In this document: in pieces, positions 41,946 through 53,569 of the stretch
Numbering within the stretch: position 1 is the stretch's first letter
How the letters are laid out: every line of letters starts with the position of its first letter
NCBI GenBank assembly: GCA_032716605.1
Contig: CM064502.1
Location: 35,947,882-36,011,881 of the forward strand
Source of the DNA: Paralithodes platypus
Taxonomy: Eukaryota > Arthropoda > Malacostraca > Decapoda > Lithodidae
DNA: 64,000 nucleotides
Direction: 5' to 3'
Program-made: the position numbers and the translations under genes
Notes under the pieces: generated by a model
Databases searched by the model: none
What the model was told of the DNA's origin: nothing
The model's input: only the letters and a program-made list of their open reading frames with translations

Positions 41946-44200
41946 AATAATTGACAATCCGTAATACAATCTTTATAACGATCCAATTATGGATTGATAT
42001 ACCTTTATACTCTTGACAGGGACATTCCGAGCATATTCTTAATCAATGGAAAGGGTATTCAATAGGACAATATAGAACTCAATAACAAACACAAGCATGA
42101 ACATATGAATGGTTGTATTATTATAATGGTATCAGAGGGGATGAAATGGATCTTCTAATCATAATATTCTTAATCTCTAAATTACGAACGTAATTACGTA
42201 ATCCTGGGTGTCTTCTGAATTGCAATAATAATTCTATTACAATTAGGAAACTGAATTGCATGGATACAGGAGTGGCTCAATCGTGAGAGTCCTCAATAAG
42301 TTATACAAATGGCAAAATATACAACAATAGTAAGACAATGTAAGAATAAAATATAAGCCCTCAACACAATAATAAATGAGGGTCGAGTGTCTTCCGTAAA
42401 TAAAGAAATGAATTAGCTCACGAAGGGATATACCTGACAAGAGAAATGGGGGGAATTGAAGTAAACAAATAGACCCACAGAGTAGCGGGTGAGTCACACG
42501 GCATTCAAGGTGGGTTAGAATTCAGACCGCATATACTAAAGTGACCTCAGGTAAAGGGAAGCGCGTCAGGTCATTCGGGGGACTGCGGTGGTGAGAAATT
42601 AATTTTAAGGTAATGCAACTATGCTGGTAACATAAGTTCAATATAAATTTCATTGGGGAAGAGGAATAAGTTATTTAATTCTTATTAAATGAAGTTCATG
42701 AAAACCTCGCAAAGGTAAGTTTTTATTTGACCTACAATTCACGTTAGATGATCGTATGCAATGGTAACGAATCAAGCTTAGGAATTCTTATTTGATCAAT
42801 ACGATATCATAAAGGTGGGTTATAATAATTAAATGACACAAGTCAAAATGGAGACAGATAGGCGTAGCTCTTATAAGATAAATTAATCTGCTCAAAGTGG
42901 GCAAGCACAAAGGAATCGTACTCAAGGAATTACTATAATCTGTATTAGTAATTAACTGCGCGCATATGACGAAGTTATGCTCAATAATACTTATAGCAGT
43001 ATCAGGTTGTGATTCTGAACGTGTTAACAGAAGCTATATAAAATAATTACACAAAAGAATTGAAGTGTAAGGAATGATGCATAACAAAGTAATTAGAAAC
43101 TCTGCGGTTGAGAATTCCTACGCATGAAGTATCGAATATCACTTACATCAGTAATCAAATGAACATAAATAGTAGTTCATAAAATAATTACTAAAGAGTT
43201 AAGCAACAAGCGTAAATATCAAGTTCGAAGTTTAATGGGGAATAAATGGAATAAAGTGGATAATTCTTGTTAGGAAATTGAGCGTAGGTTCGGGGTAAAT
43301 ATGTATAAATGAAAGAATTAATTCACGGAATACATTGCGACTTCAACTTACAAAATACAATACAGAATACATATAACTAGAAAATCTGCGAGCGTGTGGT
43401 GAATTAGAATAATTAACATGGGTATGTAACGTATGCGTAACATATAAAAATGTAAGGTAGAATTAACATGGTACAACTGAGTCCAAATTTAACACACATA
43501 AGATCAAGAGTTCAGAAGGATTAATTAATTACGCACATACAGGATCTAGGGCACAGATCACAGAATTAATTCACGCAACACGTTTCACATATTTTACATA
43601 GAATACCTCACAACAATAACACAAACAAAAGATACACAGGGACACTTATGTGAATTTGGAGGGCAGGGGTCGAGAGTACAAGTCTGGCCAACGTGGAACG
43701 AGTGTAGTGAACAGCACTTCATGATGGTCCGGCGTCACTCGAGCAGAGGTCCAGGGTTTAGGACTTCAGGTAGGCAGGTCGTCCACTGGCAGGGCTACAG
43801 TAGTACTTCAGGCATGTACTCTCGTAGGGTGAAGGGTCAGGCTGGTACAAGCCAACACTTTTACTTGATACTCTGAGCCCGAGGGTTTTAGAATATTAGT
43901 GAGGTGTGGTTTGCATACTCTTCTCAGATTTCCCTGAGGTCCTATGCGGCATTATTCTTGACACTCGTTTCTCTGGTTTCGGAGTCACAAGGTTATGGGG
44001 AAAAAGGTTTTGTGATCGTTGTGCGGTACATGTTTAACCGAGCCTTGGAAGTGAGGTATTAATAGAATGGCATACTTCCAAGGTATAATCTTACATATAT
44101 AATACTTGCTAACATGGCTTAAGGCTGGTGCAATCTTACATAAACTAGGATAGTCCATTGATCCTAGTTACATCTTCAGCTGTGAATAACTATTTAGTTA
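41946..44200. other. AT-rich sequence, possibly the 5' LTR and leader of element E
   Basis: No convincing ORF or structural gene. The position upstream of the element E gag suggests LTR and flanking DNA, but I could not find a matching second LTR. The right part (43.6-44.2 kb) is less AT-rich and unrecognised. Confidence 0.35.
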
Positions 44201-44202
44201 TA

Positions 44203-45114
44203 CAGTGAACCCTCAAAGTACGCGCAATTTATCTACGCATAGTCAAAGCTACGCTTGAACCACAATTGAGGCAACAAATCGAAAAGTACGCTCAATTATT
44301 CAAATGTACGCGCCGAGCGAACGAGCGGGAATCGATTCGCATATGTTGGAGAGTTTCGGGCGGCCATATTGACGTGACGCCGGGCCCTCCGACGCCGTCA
44401 CCGTTGACTGTGGAGAGAGACACATCTCCAGTACCAAACTATTGTGTATCTATAAAGCTCAACAGGATATTATGAATCTATTAAAAGACTGTTCTTCGTT
44501 TTTCATTTATTGAGCAAACACAATCGGAAATGGAAAATCTGTTTCTGTTCAGGAGTTGGAGGCGAGATTGTTTACAATTCTCGAAATTCGCTTCAAAGCT
44601 TACTGCTCTCCCTGGCTAAATTATGTGAAGCCAATTCCTTAATATATATATGAGCTATTGAACTATCTCACTTGACTTGTAGGCTATATGAAACTATATA
44701 CAGGGTCTATTACTTTCCGACTCAAAACTTTACCAGTAGGCCTAGGCGGCTAGGCCTATTATTTCGGTCGATCCGTTTCGGAACTTTCGGGTGCAGCGCT
44801 ATCGATCGATGGCGCAGATCCATAACATCGGCGTTGCTCAACCACTACCAATGTGAGTTAATTCACATTTGCGTCTTATTTATATACATTAAATGTATTT
44901 TGTGTGGTAGATTAGGTTATGAAAGCATATTTGTACAGTAATATGTTATATATTTGTGGTTTTTAGGTGATGAAAGGTAGAAATAGTACAACTTTTGGTC
45001 GGACCCAGACCAATACCTATTTCCCCCATTTATATTTAACTCCCATGTACGCGCAAACGAACGTACGCGCCGACAGCACAGTACGCATCCCCCGCGTAAT
45101 TTGAGGGTTCACTG
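44203..45114 (+). mobile_element. pogo/Tigger-like TA element of 912 bp
   Basis: Terminal repeats CAGTGAACCCTCAAAGTACG (left) and, inverted, CAGTGAACCCTCAAATTACG (right), flanked by TA at 44201-44202 and 45115-45116. Additional GTACGCG motifs recur just inside both ends. CAGTG...TA-type ends fit the Tc1/mariner superfamily, pogo/Tigger group. There is no transposase frame. The short ORFs at 44266 and 44672 have no DDE or CENP-B motif, so it is non-autonomous. Confidence 0.8.
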
Positions 45115-45116
45115 TA

Positions 45117-45600
45117 TACAGTTACTTAGCTATTCTTTTATCTATTCAGTGATGGACTTTCAGGTTATCTGTTAGGTCCATTTATACCTGTAGGCCTCGG
45201 GTCGTTGATGGAGTATTTGCATAAATATATGCTTATCATAGTGTAAGTTTGGCTGGAACGAAGATGTTGAGGGGTGAACCGTTGACTTCATCCAAAAGCT
45301 GTGTTGTGGTTGGCTGGTCCAGGTCGGCTGTGATTGGTCAGGTCTTCCCGTTTTCAGTGGAGGCGGCAGGTAGATTAGAAAACTAGTTGGAATATTTTGG
45401 AGGGCCAACTGAGGTGTTTTGATAAGGTGATTTAGGGGTGACTCGTCCATTCTTGTTTTGTTTATTCTGGGTCTTCTGTTCTTCTGCTTCGGTGGTTGTA
45501 CTTGTAGGCTGGCTATTTTGCAAGGGGTGACTTCCTGTTTCTTGTTGAGGTCATCTCACGAGTGAAATGCTTTTCCGACAATTTTGTAACCATCAATTCT
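45117..45600. other. No recognisable feature
   Basis: A 92-residue minus-strand open frame (45172-45450) carries no motif, so I do not call it a gene. Confidence 0.4.
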
Positions 45601-45609
45601 TGTGTAATT

Positions 45610-47430
45610 TGAGTTATCTAGTGTGAAGTACTTGCATCCATGTTGTCATGGCCTTTGATAATTTTAAAAACTTGGATTAGGTCCCCTCGTATTCTGCAGT
45701 TTTTCAAGGTAAATAGGTTTAACTCTTTTTGTCGTTCTTCATATGGTTTATTTCTTAGTCGGGGAATCATTTTAGTTACTTTCTGTTGTACTCTCTCTAG
45801 TTTTTCAATATTCTTTGTATAGTATGGTGACCAAAACTGGACACAATATTCCAAATGCGGATGAACCAATGATTTATATAAAGTGCTTATAACGTTTTCG
45901 GATTGATATTAAAAAGATCTCCCAATGAAACCAATTATTTTTTTTTTAACAACTTCGGCGCATTGTTGGGCAGGTTTTAAATCGCTTGTCATAGTTACTC
46001 CAAGATCTGTTTCTTTATTTACGTTCATTAGTTGAATTCCATTAATCGAATATTTAGCGCTTTCATGTTTACTGCCGATGTGAAGCACTTCGCATTTATC
46101 TATAGTGAAATTCATCTGCCATGTCTGGGCCCACTCATATGTGATGGAGAATTTACTTTGTTTGCAATTTTTGTGTCATCAGCAAATTTGGAGATTCTGC
46201 ATGATAGTCCATCATCAATATCGTTAATATAAATAAGAAACAGAACTAGACCGATAACTGAGCCTTGTGGTATTGATTTGTTAAAGATAAGTGTTAGTGG
46301 TTTTGAAATTTCATCTTTTACCTCTTTACTGACTTTTGGTGAAAAAGTTTCTGGTCCAGGGTATTTATTGGATTTTTGTTTTGACATGACATCAGAGAAG
46401 TCTGTGTTTGATATTTCAATGTTGCATAGGGCATTGCAGTTGTTAATTTGAACTTGCGGAATATGGGGAACAGAGTTAATGTCTTCCTCAGTAAACACTG
46501 ACGCAAAAAAGTTATTAAGAGTGTTAATTGCTCATTTGAGTTACATCATCAATTTGTTCCCCTTTTTCGTCAACTAGCGGGACAATTGTCGAGGTAGGCC
46601 TAACTACTTTCTTACATCTGATATAGCTATACAACTATTTTGAATTTTACTTGCTTAAGTTCGCAATGAGTTGCTCATAACATTTTTTACTCAGTTAGAT
46701 TAATTGCTTTGCTTTACGACGGAGATTGGTGAAATTTTCACTATGATTTTGACATTTGGTCCACTAGAATGCTTTGTGGGATCACTTGAACTAAATTCAT
46801 TGCCTACCACGACTTGGTTTACTAAAGCATCTTTCGTTGTTGCGAGGATTAGATCAAGAATATTGTTGCCACGCGTGAGGGAGCTGACAAACTGACATAG
46901 TGAGATTTCCAGTAAATTAGTATAGAAATCTTGACCTGTATGTGAAGTTAGGGGTTCGCCCCATTTAGGCATTGCTAAATTGAAATCACCAAGAATTACC
47001 GCATTATGCTTGCTACTTATCTCTACTATTTGGTTATATTATTCAAAGTCGATAGTTGATGGTTGGGCTGGGGGCCAGTATATTAGTCCCAAGGTTACCT
47101 TGTTGTGTGATTTATTTTTTAAATTAATATATATTGCATCACTATGATTTACTGACTGATAGGAGGTAAGTTCAGGATTAAGAACTTCTTTGACGTATAG
47201 TAAAACACCAACTCCATTTCGGTCTTTTCTACTACATTCGAACATACTATAGCCTGTCAGCGAATATTCAGCTAAGAAATCTCTATCGTCGATATTGAGC
47301 CAGGATTCTGTTATTCCTATAATATCGTGATTTTCAGTATATACGATTTCTTCCAAGTCTGAGAATTGGTTTCGGATACCGTACTACGGGCATTGGCAAA
47401 GAATACTTTGATTGGGTTCTGTTCTCTGTG
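45610..47430 (-). pseudogene. CR1 ORF2 relic with deleted RT palm
   Basis: Endonuclease pieces (TESWLNIDDRDFLAEYS and LGLIYWPPAQ) are followed by a frame where LTLIFNKS joins straight to IPQGSVIG. The fingers and most of the palm are therefore missing, although the catalytic KFADDTKIAN box remains. The C-terminal ORF (45618-45869) carries YCVQFWSPYYTKNI and KMIPRLRNKPYEER. Confidence 0.75.
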
Positions 47431-47501
47431 GGGCTGCTTTGATGATGAGGTTACTTTACTTACACCTAGGGTGACCCTCTCGATTGTCCCCGAATAATTT
47501 C

Positions 47502-47534
47502 GTGTTTTTTTTTGGGGGGGGGGGGGGGGGGGGG
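47502..47534 (+). repeat. T-run and long G-run
   Basis: About eight T followed by about twenty-one G, inside the CR1 relic. A G tract of this length is prone to sequencing error, so the exact count should be treated with caution. Confidence 0.6.
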
Positions 47535-47539
47535 CCAAA

Positions 47540-48062
47540 ACATTTTGGACCGTGTTGTTAAGTAGCCTGCCGAGACGAACGGCTGCCACAGGGTTTAGGT
47601 GGAGGCCGTCTCTAGCGAACAGATGAGGCTGTCTGTAGTAGTGCTTCCATAAATTTATGAACCCAATCCCTTCATGGAGTCAAAATGACCAGAGGCAACT
47701 GTTGAGGCTGAAGGCCCTGTTGTAAAAGTCATCTTCAGCTTCCATTTTAGGGAGAACACCTGAAACAAAATATTTTTACTCCTTGTTCTGGATCAGCTTG
47801 CAGTATTTTCCCAGCAACTCCTCTGATCTGGTCTTACGCAGCACATTATTAGCACCTGCATGGATCACAAACAGGGTGTTGTCTGTGGCACCAGCGTCGA
47901 TATCATCTATGGCCCCCGTCATGTTGTCGATTCTGCCACATGGGATACCGAAACGTTTTCTGTTGTTTGGAGTCCTACCGCAGAACTCTATTAGTTGGCC
48001 ACAAATTAAAGAGTCACCAACCAGCCTTGCGTCCTCATTTTCGTTGTTTGTGTATATAGATC
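47540..48062 (-). pseudogene. CR1 ORF1 esterase relic
   Basis: GDSLICGQLIEFCG (block I), a FVIHAGANNV stretch for block III (Gly-Ala-Asn instead of Gly-Ser-Asn) and an AVRLGRLLNN end match ORF1 of the intact CR1. The frames are broken. A plus-strand open frame at 47783-48136 is its shadow. Confidence 0.7.
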
Positions 48063-48715
48063 CCTGGTGTAGGATAGGTGTGGATTGTTTCCCAACAAAC
48101 GGGATAACGAGAGCAAATCAAGAAGGGAAGACGTAAAGCCTACTTCATAAATCTTACGTTATAGTTAGTAGAACCTTGGCATATCTGGGTCTAGACCTTC
48201 ACTAGAATCATTGTTACAAATACGAAACTTATAAAAGGCACTTAAATGAGTCTATTAGAGGAGAGCCTGGGAGAAAGACTTTGGCACCGGATCGGAGTTA
48301 GCTTCCGGGCTACACGGTCACAACGTCGGGTACTGAGACAGAGGCACACGTCACTTCAGTCCTTCTCTCGCTCACGGACTTGGTTCTGGCCCGAATAACT
48401 CCAAGATTCGCTTCATAATATCACTCCCTCTCTCCTCGTCTTGCTGCTGGCTCTCCTTCACTCATTCACGCTGGACCTGTGTGAAGTTTCTAGCTTCTTC
48501 CCTACTACAAGATCAACCAAAGTCTTTTCAGGAGTAGGAGGCAAGCTAAGTTTGTTAGTGGTGCCTTGTGAACTATCACACACTTGCTGAACTTCGTCGT
48601 TAGTACTAGACAAAGTAGAGCAGGAGGAGGAGTGTCCCCACGACAAGCACTATGTTGAAAAGTAATTCCGACCTGAGAGGTTTGTGGCGGTTTCACACTT
48701 CCAACACCAAGTCCC
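48063..48715. other. No recognisable feature
   Basis: No ORF with family resemblance and no TIR pair. The upstream part of the CR1 relic may extend into it. Confidence 0.35.
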
Positions 48716-48719
48716 TTAA

Positions 48720-48924
48720 CCCCTTCAGCACCATGATGCCTTTTTACCTTTGATTCTGGCTATAATTAGTTGACTTTATGCAGTTTAAGAATGACCTATG
48801 TTACTAAGATGGTTTATTGAGATCGTATTTGCTCAGTTGAGTTGTAGAGGTAGAATATAAACTAAAGATAATCGTCAAATGGTAACCCGAATATGATGAA
48901 AATTATGTTATAGGGCTGAAGGGT
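48720..48924 (+). mobile_element. TTAA MITE of the ATTAGACGATT family (205 bp)
   Basis: TTAA at 48716-48719 and 48925-48928. The left end CCCCTTCAGCACC and the inverted right end ACCCTTCAGCCC are similar to those of the 2841 and 7373 elements. The left end carries the inner block GATTCTGGCTATAATTAG and the right a decayed version. Confidence 0.65.
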
Positions 48925-49136
48925 TTAAATGATATTACAGGTCTTGGAAGATCGTAATAATTCTTGGCCTTGTGAGCTACGTCTGAATTGTCAAATAGAG
49001 CAATTTCTCAACCGGCACTCGAACCTAATCGATTCTACGTTTATCGATCTCCAGCGTTATAACTGGGTGATTCTGGATGTCTAAATTGGCTATTATAACA
49101 ATTCTCAGAGTTTGTAACTGCCCTTTCTACATGGTG

Positions 49137-50080
49137 TTCCTCCTGTTGTACTAAAAAACTGTTCTTCCGTGCTGACTCCCTGCCTAGGCAAACTCTTTCG
49201 GCTCTGTCTATCCTTTAACATCTTTCCTTCATGCTGGAAGTTTGCTCTTATTCAACCTGTCCCAAAGGAGGGTGACAGCTGCAGTTGTGGACGGCCATCG
49301 CTCACTTCCTCAACCTATCAACTCCGGTGTTCCTCAGGGTTCTGTCCTGTCTCCAATTTCTCTCTCTATCTCTCCATCATAATCTTCCACAAGACTATCA
49401 ACTATTCTTCAACAACACAGAACTCAAGCCCTTCATCTTCTCTCAACATTCTTTTTCATCTGACCTCTCCACTTTTGCTAAAACAGCTTCCCAAAATGTA
49501 TGTCTGCTCAACCATCTCCGTGGGTTCTTTACCTCTACACAGCTTCTTGCTCTTTATCGGGGCACAGTGCGCCCCTGTATTGAGTATTGTTCACATGTAT
49601 GGGGAGGCTCCACCCATACTGCACTTCTCGAACGAGTAGAATCAAAAGCATTTCGCCTCCTCTTACTAGTTCTCTACAATCTCTTTCTACACGCCGCAAT
49701 GTTGCATCTCTTTCACTCTACTATCGCTATTTCAACAACCTGTGTTCTTCAGAGCTCTCTCAGTGTATATCCCCTCCCTTGTGGCGAGTACGAGACACCC
49801 GCCTTTCAACACAGTCCCACTCCTATTCTGTCCACCTCTCCAACACAAGAATTGGCAAATTTTCTCAGTTTTTCTTCTACTCAACAAGTGAACTCTCAAT
49901 CAAGCTTTCCTTCATCCTATGGCTTAGACTGCTTTAAACTTCGTGTGTCCAGGCATTTTAACTCCAACGTCCCTTGAATTTGGCTCTGTCACTCTTTTAA
50001 CTTTGGGGGAGACATTCACTACAGGCAAACTGCTTTTTGTCTCTTCCCTACACATAGAAAACAAATGTGATTGTGTTTTG
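49137..50080 (+). pseudogene. Jockey-like LINE fragment, plus strand
   Basis: Frames alternate: LGKLFRLCLSFNIFPSCWKFA and then QPVPKEGD (RT fingers), a jump across the palm, VPQGSVLSP in part, LNHLRGFFTSTQLLALYRG, CIEYCSHVWGGSTHTALLE, the RRNVASLSLYYRYF block and the CFKLRVSRHFNSN end. There is no intact catalytic YADD. It is a relic with internal deletion. Confidence 0.8.
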
Positions 50081-50439
50081 TTGCTGTTGGAAAGTGTAAT
50101 GCCGTTTAGTTTTTTTTCTTTTAAGTTTTTGGGGTTTGTTTTGTGATCAAGTGTCTGTAGGTAATTGTTCCAATTTAGTGCTTGTTGTTCTAGTATGTTG
50201 TAAATCTGTGTGTTGAGTGCTTAGATTTGTTGTGCGATGTCTTATGTGTGGGGTGCTGGGGAGTGTTTCAGTGTATCTGGTGTTAAGTTGGAGTTGTGTC
50301 TTTTTCTGTTACCTCTTGGAATGTGTTCCTTGTCTGCGTTTTGGATAATTGTGTTGAAAGTGTGAACAGCATTGTTGATTTTGGTTTTCCATGTGAATAA
50401 GGGAGACAAAGGGCAGAACTGTCTGCAGTGAGTGTCTCC
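50081..50439. other. Spacer between two inverted LINE relics
   Basis: It contains what may be the 3' regions of both LINE relics, but there is no poly(A) or other tail I could recognise. Confidence 0.35.
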
Positions 50440-51207
50440 CCCAGAGTTGAAAGAGTGACAGGGCCAAAATCAAGCGTCGTTCGAGCTAAAATGCCTGGGC
50501 GCACAGAGTTTGAAGCAATTTAAGTCATAGGAAGAGGGAAAGACTGATTTTGGTAGAGAGTTCCAGAGCTCAACACTTAAATAGAAGAAAGTCTGAGAAT
50601 AGCGTTTCATTCTTGGGTTGGAGAGTTGCACAGAGTAGGGGTGGGATTGTGTTATGGTCCTTCCAAGTGAGAGTACCCTATGTAGAGGAGGTGGTATACA
50701 CTGGGAAAGCTCCAAGGGACACTAATTATTGTAGTAGCGATAGAATAGCGAGAGATGCAACAATGCGGCGAAGAGAGAGATTTTGCAGAGAGTTGGTGAG
50801 TGCACGGGTGTTAATGATACGAAAGGCTTTCCTTTCTACTTTGTCTAGGAGTGCGGTGTGAGAGGATCCTTCCCACACATGTGAACAATACTCAATACAA
50901 GGACGCACTGTGCCCCTGTACAGAGCAAGAAGCTGCGCAGGGGTAAAGAACCACTTTAGGTGGTTGAGCACACCCAGATTCTGGGAGGCTGCCTTAGCAA
51001 GACTGGTAATATGGTCTTCCAAGTGAGAGCAGAAGAAAAAGAGACGCCGAGAATATTGAGAGAAGATGAAGAATTGATTTTTGTATTGTTGAATTTCAAT
51101 GGATAATCCTCTGGGAGTTCTGAACTGGTAATAACATGGAAAAATTGGGTCTTGGAAGCATTAACACCCGTCGGACGGGGCCGTTTGTAACATCTAGTAC
51201 CTGCCAA
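50440..51207 (-). pseudogene. Jockey-like LINE fragment, minus strand
   Basis: The same family as the preceding one in the opposite direction: SLNILGVSFSSALTWK near 51060, LNHLKWFFTPAQLLALYRG, CIEYCSHVWEGSSHTALLD, IVASLAILSLLQ and the CFKLCAPRHFSSN end. It forms a tail-to-tail inverted pair with 49137-50080. Confidence 0.8.
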
Positions 51208-52019
51208 GCGGGCAGATTTACCCTAAACGAGCTTCATTCCATGCTCTTTTTCATGCATAAACAAGAGCCAGAGAGTAATACAATTATGTATCCGTGAAAG
51301 GGCGATAATTGAGCTATCCAATGACACCTGAACCATCCTTGCATGACCCCTGGTTGTCTTGCAACGATGTTGCAACGCGAGTACAAAACCCCTAAAATAC
51401 GGTAATTTCCTTACATATTTCCCTGTCTAGGGAGGCAGTGGATGTGGATGAGAGTGGAGGAGGGACCAGTCACAGTACGGGAGCCGTGCCGAATGGTCAG
51501 AGCCCACCCGCGCTCCTGCCACCGCTCGAACTCTCTCTCAGAGCCAATTATGTGCTAAACATTGCATTGGACTTAAGTCGGGCCCCGCTATTTAGTCCTT
51601 GGTTCTCTTGATCGCCTTAAGTCGGGCTCCGATAGACAAGGGTTAAATGCAACAAGGGTGATGTTAGCAAGGGGTTAAAATATAGTTCTTCACATTTTAT
51701 AACTTTCTTCCAGGCCGAGCCGAGGTGGATGGAGAGAGGTGCAAATCCCGGATTATTGCAAGGATGGCTGAGCTCAATTATTCATCACTTTAGGGATTTA
51801 ATGATGGTTTGTAATTTTTGAATTTCGTTGTTCAAGGTTTATTATTCGGTAAATATATTGTGCTCGTATCTACATTCTACTTTTTCCTATTTTTCTGAAA
51901 AGTTTAGAGAGGGGAGAAGGGGTGTTGGAGAGAGAGGAAGCTGTTGGAGTAGCTTTGAATGTGTGTTGTCATATACATTTTGTTTATATCAATCAAGTTC
52001 ATGTGCTATACTTACAGCT
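51208..52019. other. No recognisable feature
   Basis: GC content changes around 51420-51560 (a GGAGGCAGTGGATGTGG-type stretch) and two AAGTCGGGCYCCG blocks (about 51573, 51619), but no gene or repeat structure I can name. Confidence 0.4.
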
Positions 52020-52092
52020 GGCTTTATGGTATAATAGTTAGAGCGTGTAAGTTATGTGGGAAATATCCTAGGTTCGAATCCTGGGAGAATCA
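52020..52092 (+). other. tRNA-like sequence (possible SINE head or tRNA pseudogene)
   Basis: A 73-nt stretch with an A-box-like TGGTATAATAGTTAGAG and a perfect B box GGTTCGAATCC at 52071-52081, the internal promoter of RNA polymerase III. The T stem CTAGG/CCTGG pairs, but the presumed acceptor ends (GGCTTTA and AGAATCA) do not. I consider it a tRNA-derived relic. No functional tRNA is claimed. Confidence 0.45.
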
Positions 52093-52137
52093 CATGTTTT
52101 CATTAATTTAATTTGGTGGTTATTGGTGTTAAGCACG

Positions 52138-52850
52138 ATGGTAAAACTAATATCACTCAAGTTCTTTTGATATCACCCAAGTTGTTTTATGGGAGCCCAC
52201 CTCATTTTTTTTTCTCTCTCTCCCTCTCCCTTTGGCTTTTATCCATTCGGCCCCATTCAGTCTACTGTTTGTCGTAATGTTTTGAAGACGTTTACCCCCA
52301 CCCAGGAGTCAATGTTTTCCTGGCGAGTGGTAGCGAGTCAGCATATACAGTATATATTTTTGTTTTGACAGCAAGTTAAAATTATAAATTTTTCGATAGA
52401 ATAATGTCTCCTGCGAAACCGGATTTCTTCATACAATGAAATCAACACCTGGATGGGGATAAACCTCTGAAGACAGTTGGCTGAATGGGTTCGAATGGAT
52501 ACAAGCCAGAGAAAGAGAGAAAAGGAGAGAAAGAGAAAAAAAGAAGGTGACCCCCCTTAATATCACCCCAAGTTGTTTTGGTATCACTCAAGTTCTTTTG
52601 ATATCACCCAAATTGTTTTAATATCACCCCAAGTTGTTTTGATATCACTCAAGTTCTTTTGATATCACCCAAATTGTTTTAATATCACCCCAAGTTGTTT
52701 TGATATCACTCAAGTTCTTTTGATATCACCCAAATTGTTTTAATATCACCCCAAGTTGTTTTGATATCACTCAAGTTCTTTTCATATCACCTAAATTGTA
52801 TTAATATCACCCATATTGTTTTAATATCACCCAAAGTTCTCGTATCTACC
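52138..52850 (+). repeat. Tandem repeat: 20-bp monomers in a 60-bp higher-order unit
   Basis: Monomers of about 20 bp near ATATCACCCAAGTTGTTTTG alternate in three versions, CCCCAAGTTGTTTTG, CTCAAGTTCTTTTG and CCCAAATTGTTTTA, giving a 60-bp period over 52557-52800. The run starts around 52138-52190, is interrupted by a MITE and resumes at 52557. Confidence 0.85.
52191..52556 (+). mobile_element. Foldback TTAA MITE, subfamily 2 (copy 2c), inside the tandem repeat
   Basis: It begins GGGAGCCCACC and ends AAGGTGACCCCCC before TTAA (52557-52560). The left flank TTTAT is probably a decayed TTAA, since the monomer normally reads TTTTAATATC there. Only one GCGAG-type motif is well preserved (about 52320). 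No coding capacity. Confidence 0.8.
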
Positions 52851-52861
52851 CATCACCATCT

Positions 52862-53460
52862 TTTACATGACTTTCCCTTATTCTTCAACATTTAAACAAA
52901 TCAACCCTTCATCTTCTCTCATTATTCTTGGTGTTTCTTTTTCATCTGACCTTTCCTGGAATGATCGTATTACCCCTCTTGGTAAAACAGCTTCCGGGAA
53001 ATTGTTTGTGCTCAACCGTCTCCGTGGCTTCTTCACCTTCACACAGCTTCTTGCTCTGTAGGCTATAGGGGTACAGTGCACCAAAGTATTGAGCATTGTT
53101 GGTGTGTGTGGGCAGGCTCCACTTATACCGCACTTCTCAAAATATAACAATTAACAAGTATTCTTCGGAGCATTCTCAGCGTAAGCTATATATACCTTCT
53201 CTTTTATGGAGAGTGGGGGGCATCCACCTTTCAACACACTCCCATCTCTATTCTTTCCAACTCTGTAACCCAAGAGCGAACCGATTCTTCCAGTCTCTCT
53301 TTTACTCAACAAGTAAGCTTTGGTACATTCTCCCTCAATCTGCCTTTCCCTCAACCTATGACTTAAACTGCTTCAAGCTCCGTGTGTCCAGACATTTTGA
53401 CTCGAACACACCTTGAATTTGATACTCTGTCACTCTTTCAACTTTGGGGGAGACTCTTGT
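52862..53460 (+). pseudogene. Jockey-like LINE fragment, third copy
   Basis: The frame from 52867 gives SLIILGVSFSSDLSWN and LNRLRGFFTFTQLLAL. After a break it gives the CFKLRVSRHFDSN end near 53390. It is the same family as the fragments at 49.1 and 50.4 kb but lacks the RT core. Confidence 0.7.
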
Positions 53461-53569
53461 TATAGGTAGCTTTGTCTTTTGTCTCCTTCACTCAAACAGT
53501 CTGTCATTCGACTTACTGTACATCCAGCATTACATTCTATACCACTCTCAGATCCTCTCTTTGATTTTT

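Larger units (their letters stand above)
45601..48062 (-). mobile_element. Degraded CR1-like LINE (relative of the 14.6-19 kb copy)
   Basis: Order on the minus strand: esterase ORF1 relic (48062-47540), then endonuclease (47400-46700), a short RT (46500-46110) and the RT C-terminus (46115-45610). Many frame breaks are present and the RT palm is largely deleted. It is clearly the same family as the intact copy (for example TESWLNIDDRDFLAEYS against TESWLNTQDRD). Confidence 0.8.

Noticed and set aside
44266..44475. Possible transposase start in the pogo-like element
   Set aside because: No CENP-B-like or DDE motif; too short.
45172..45450. 92-residue minus-strand frame
   Set aside because: No recognisable domain and no neighbours supporting it.
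52557..52850. Regular 20-bp units resembling a CRISPR array
   Set aside because: There are no unique spacers; all monomers are related to each other and the setting is a eukaryotic genome. It is a tandem repeat.
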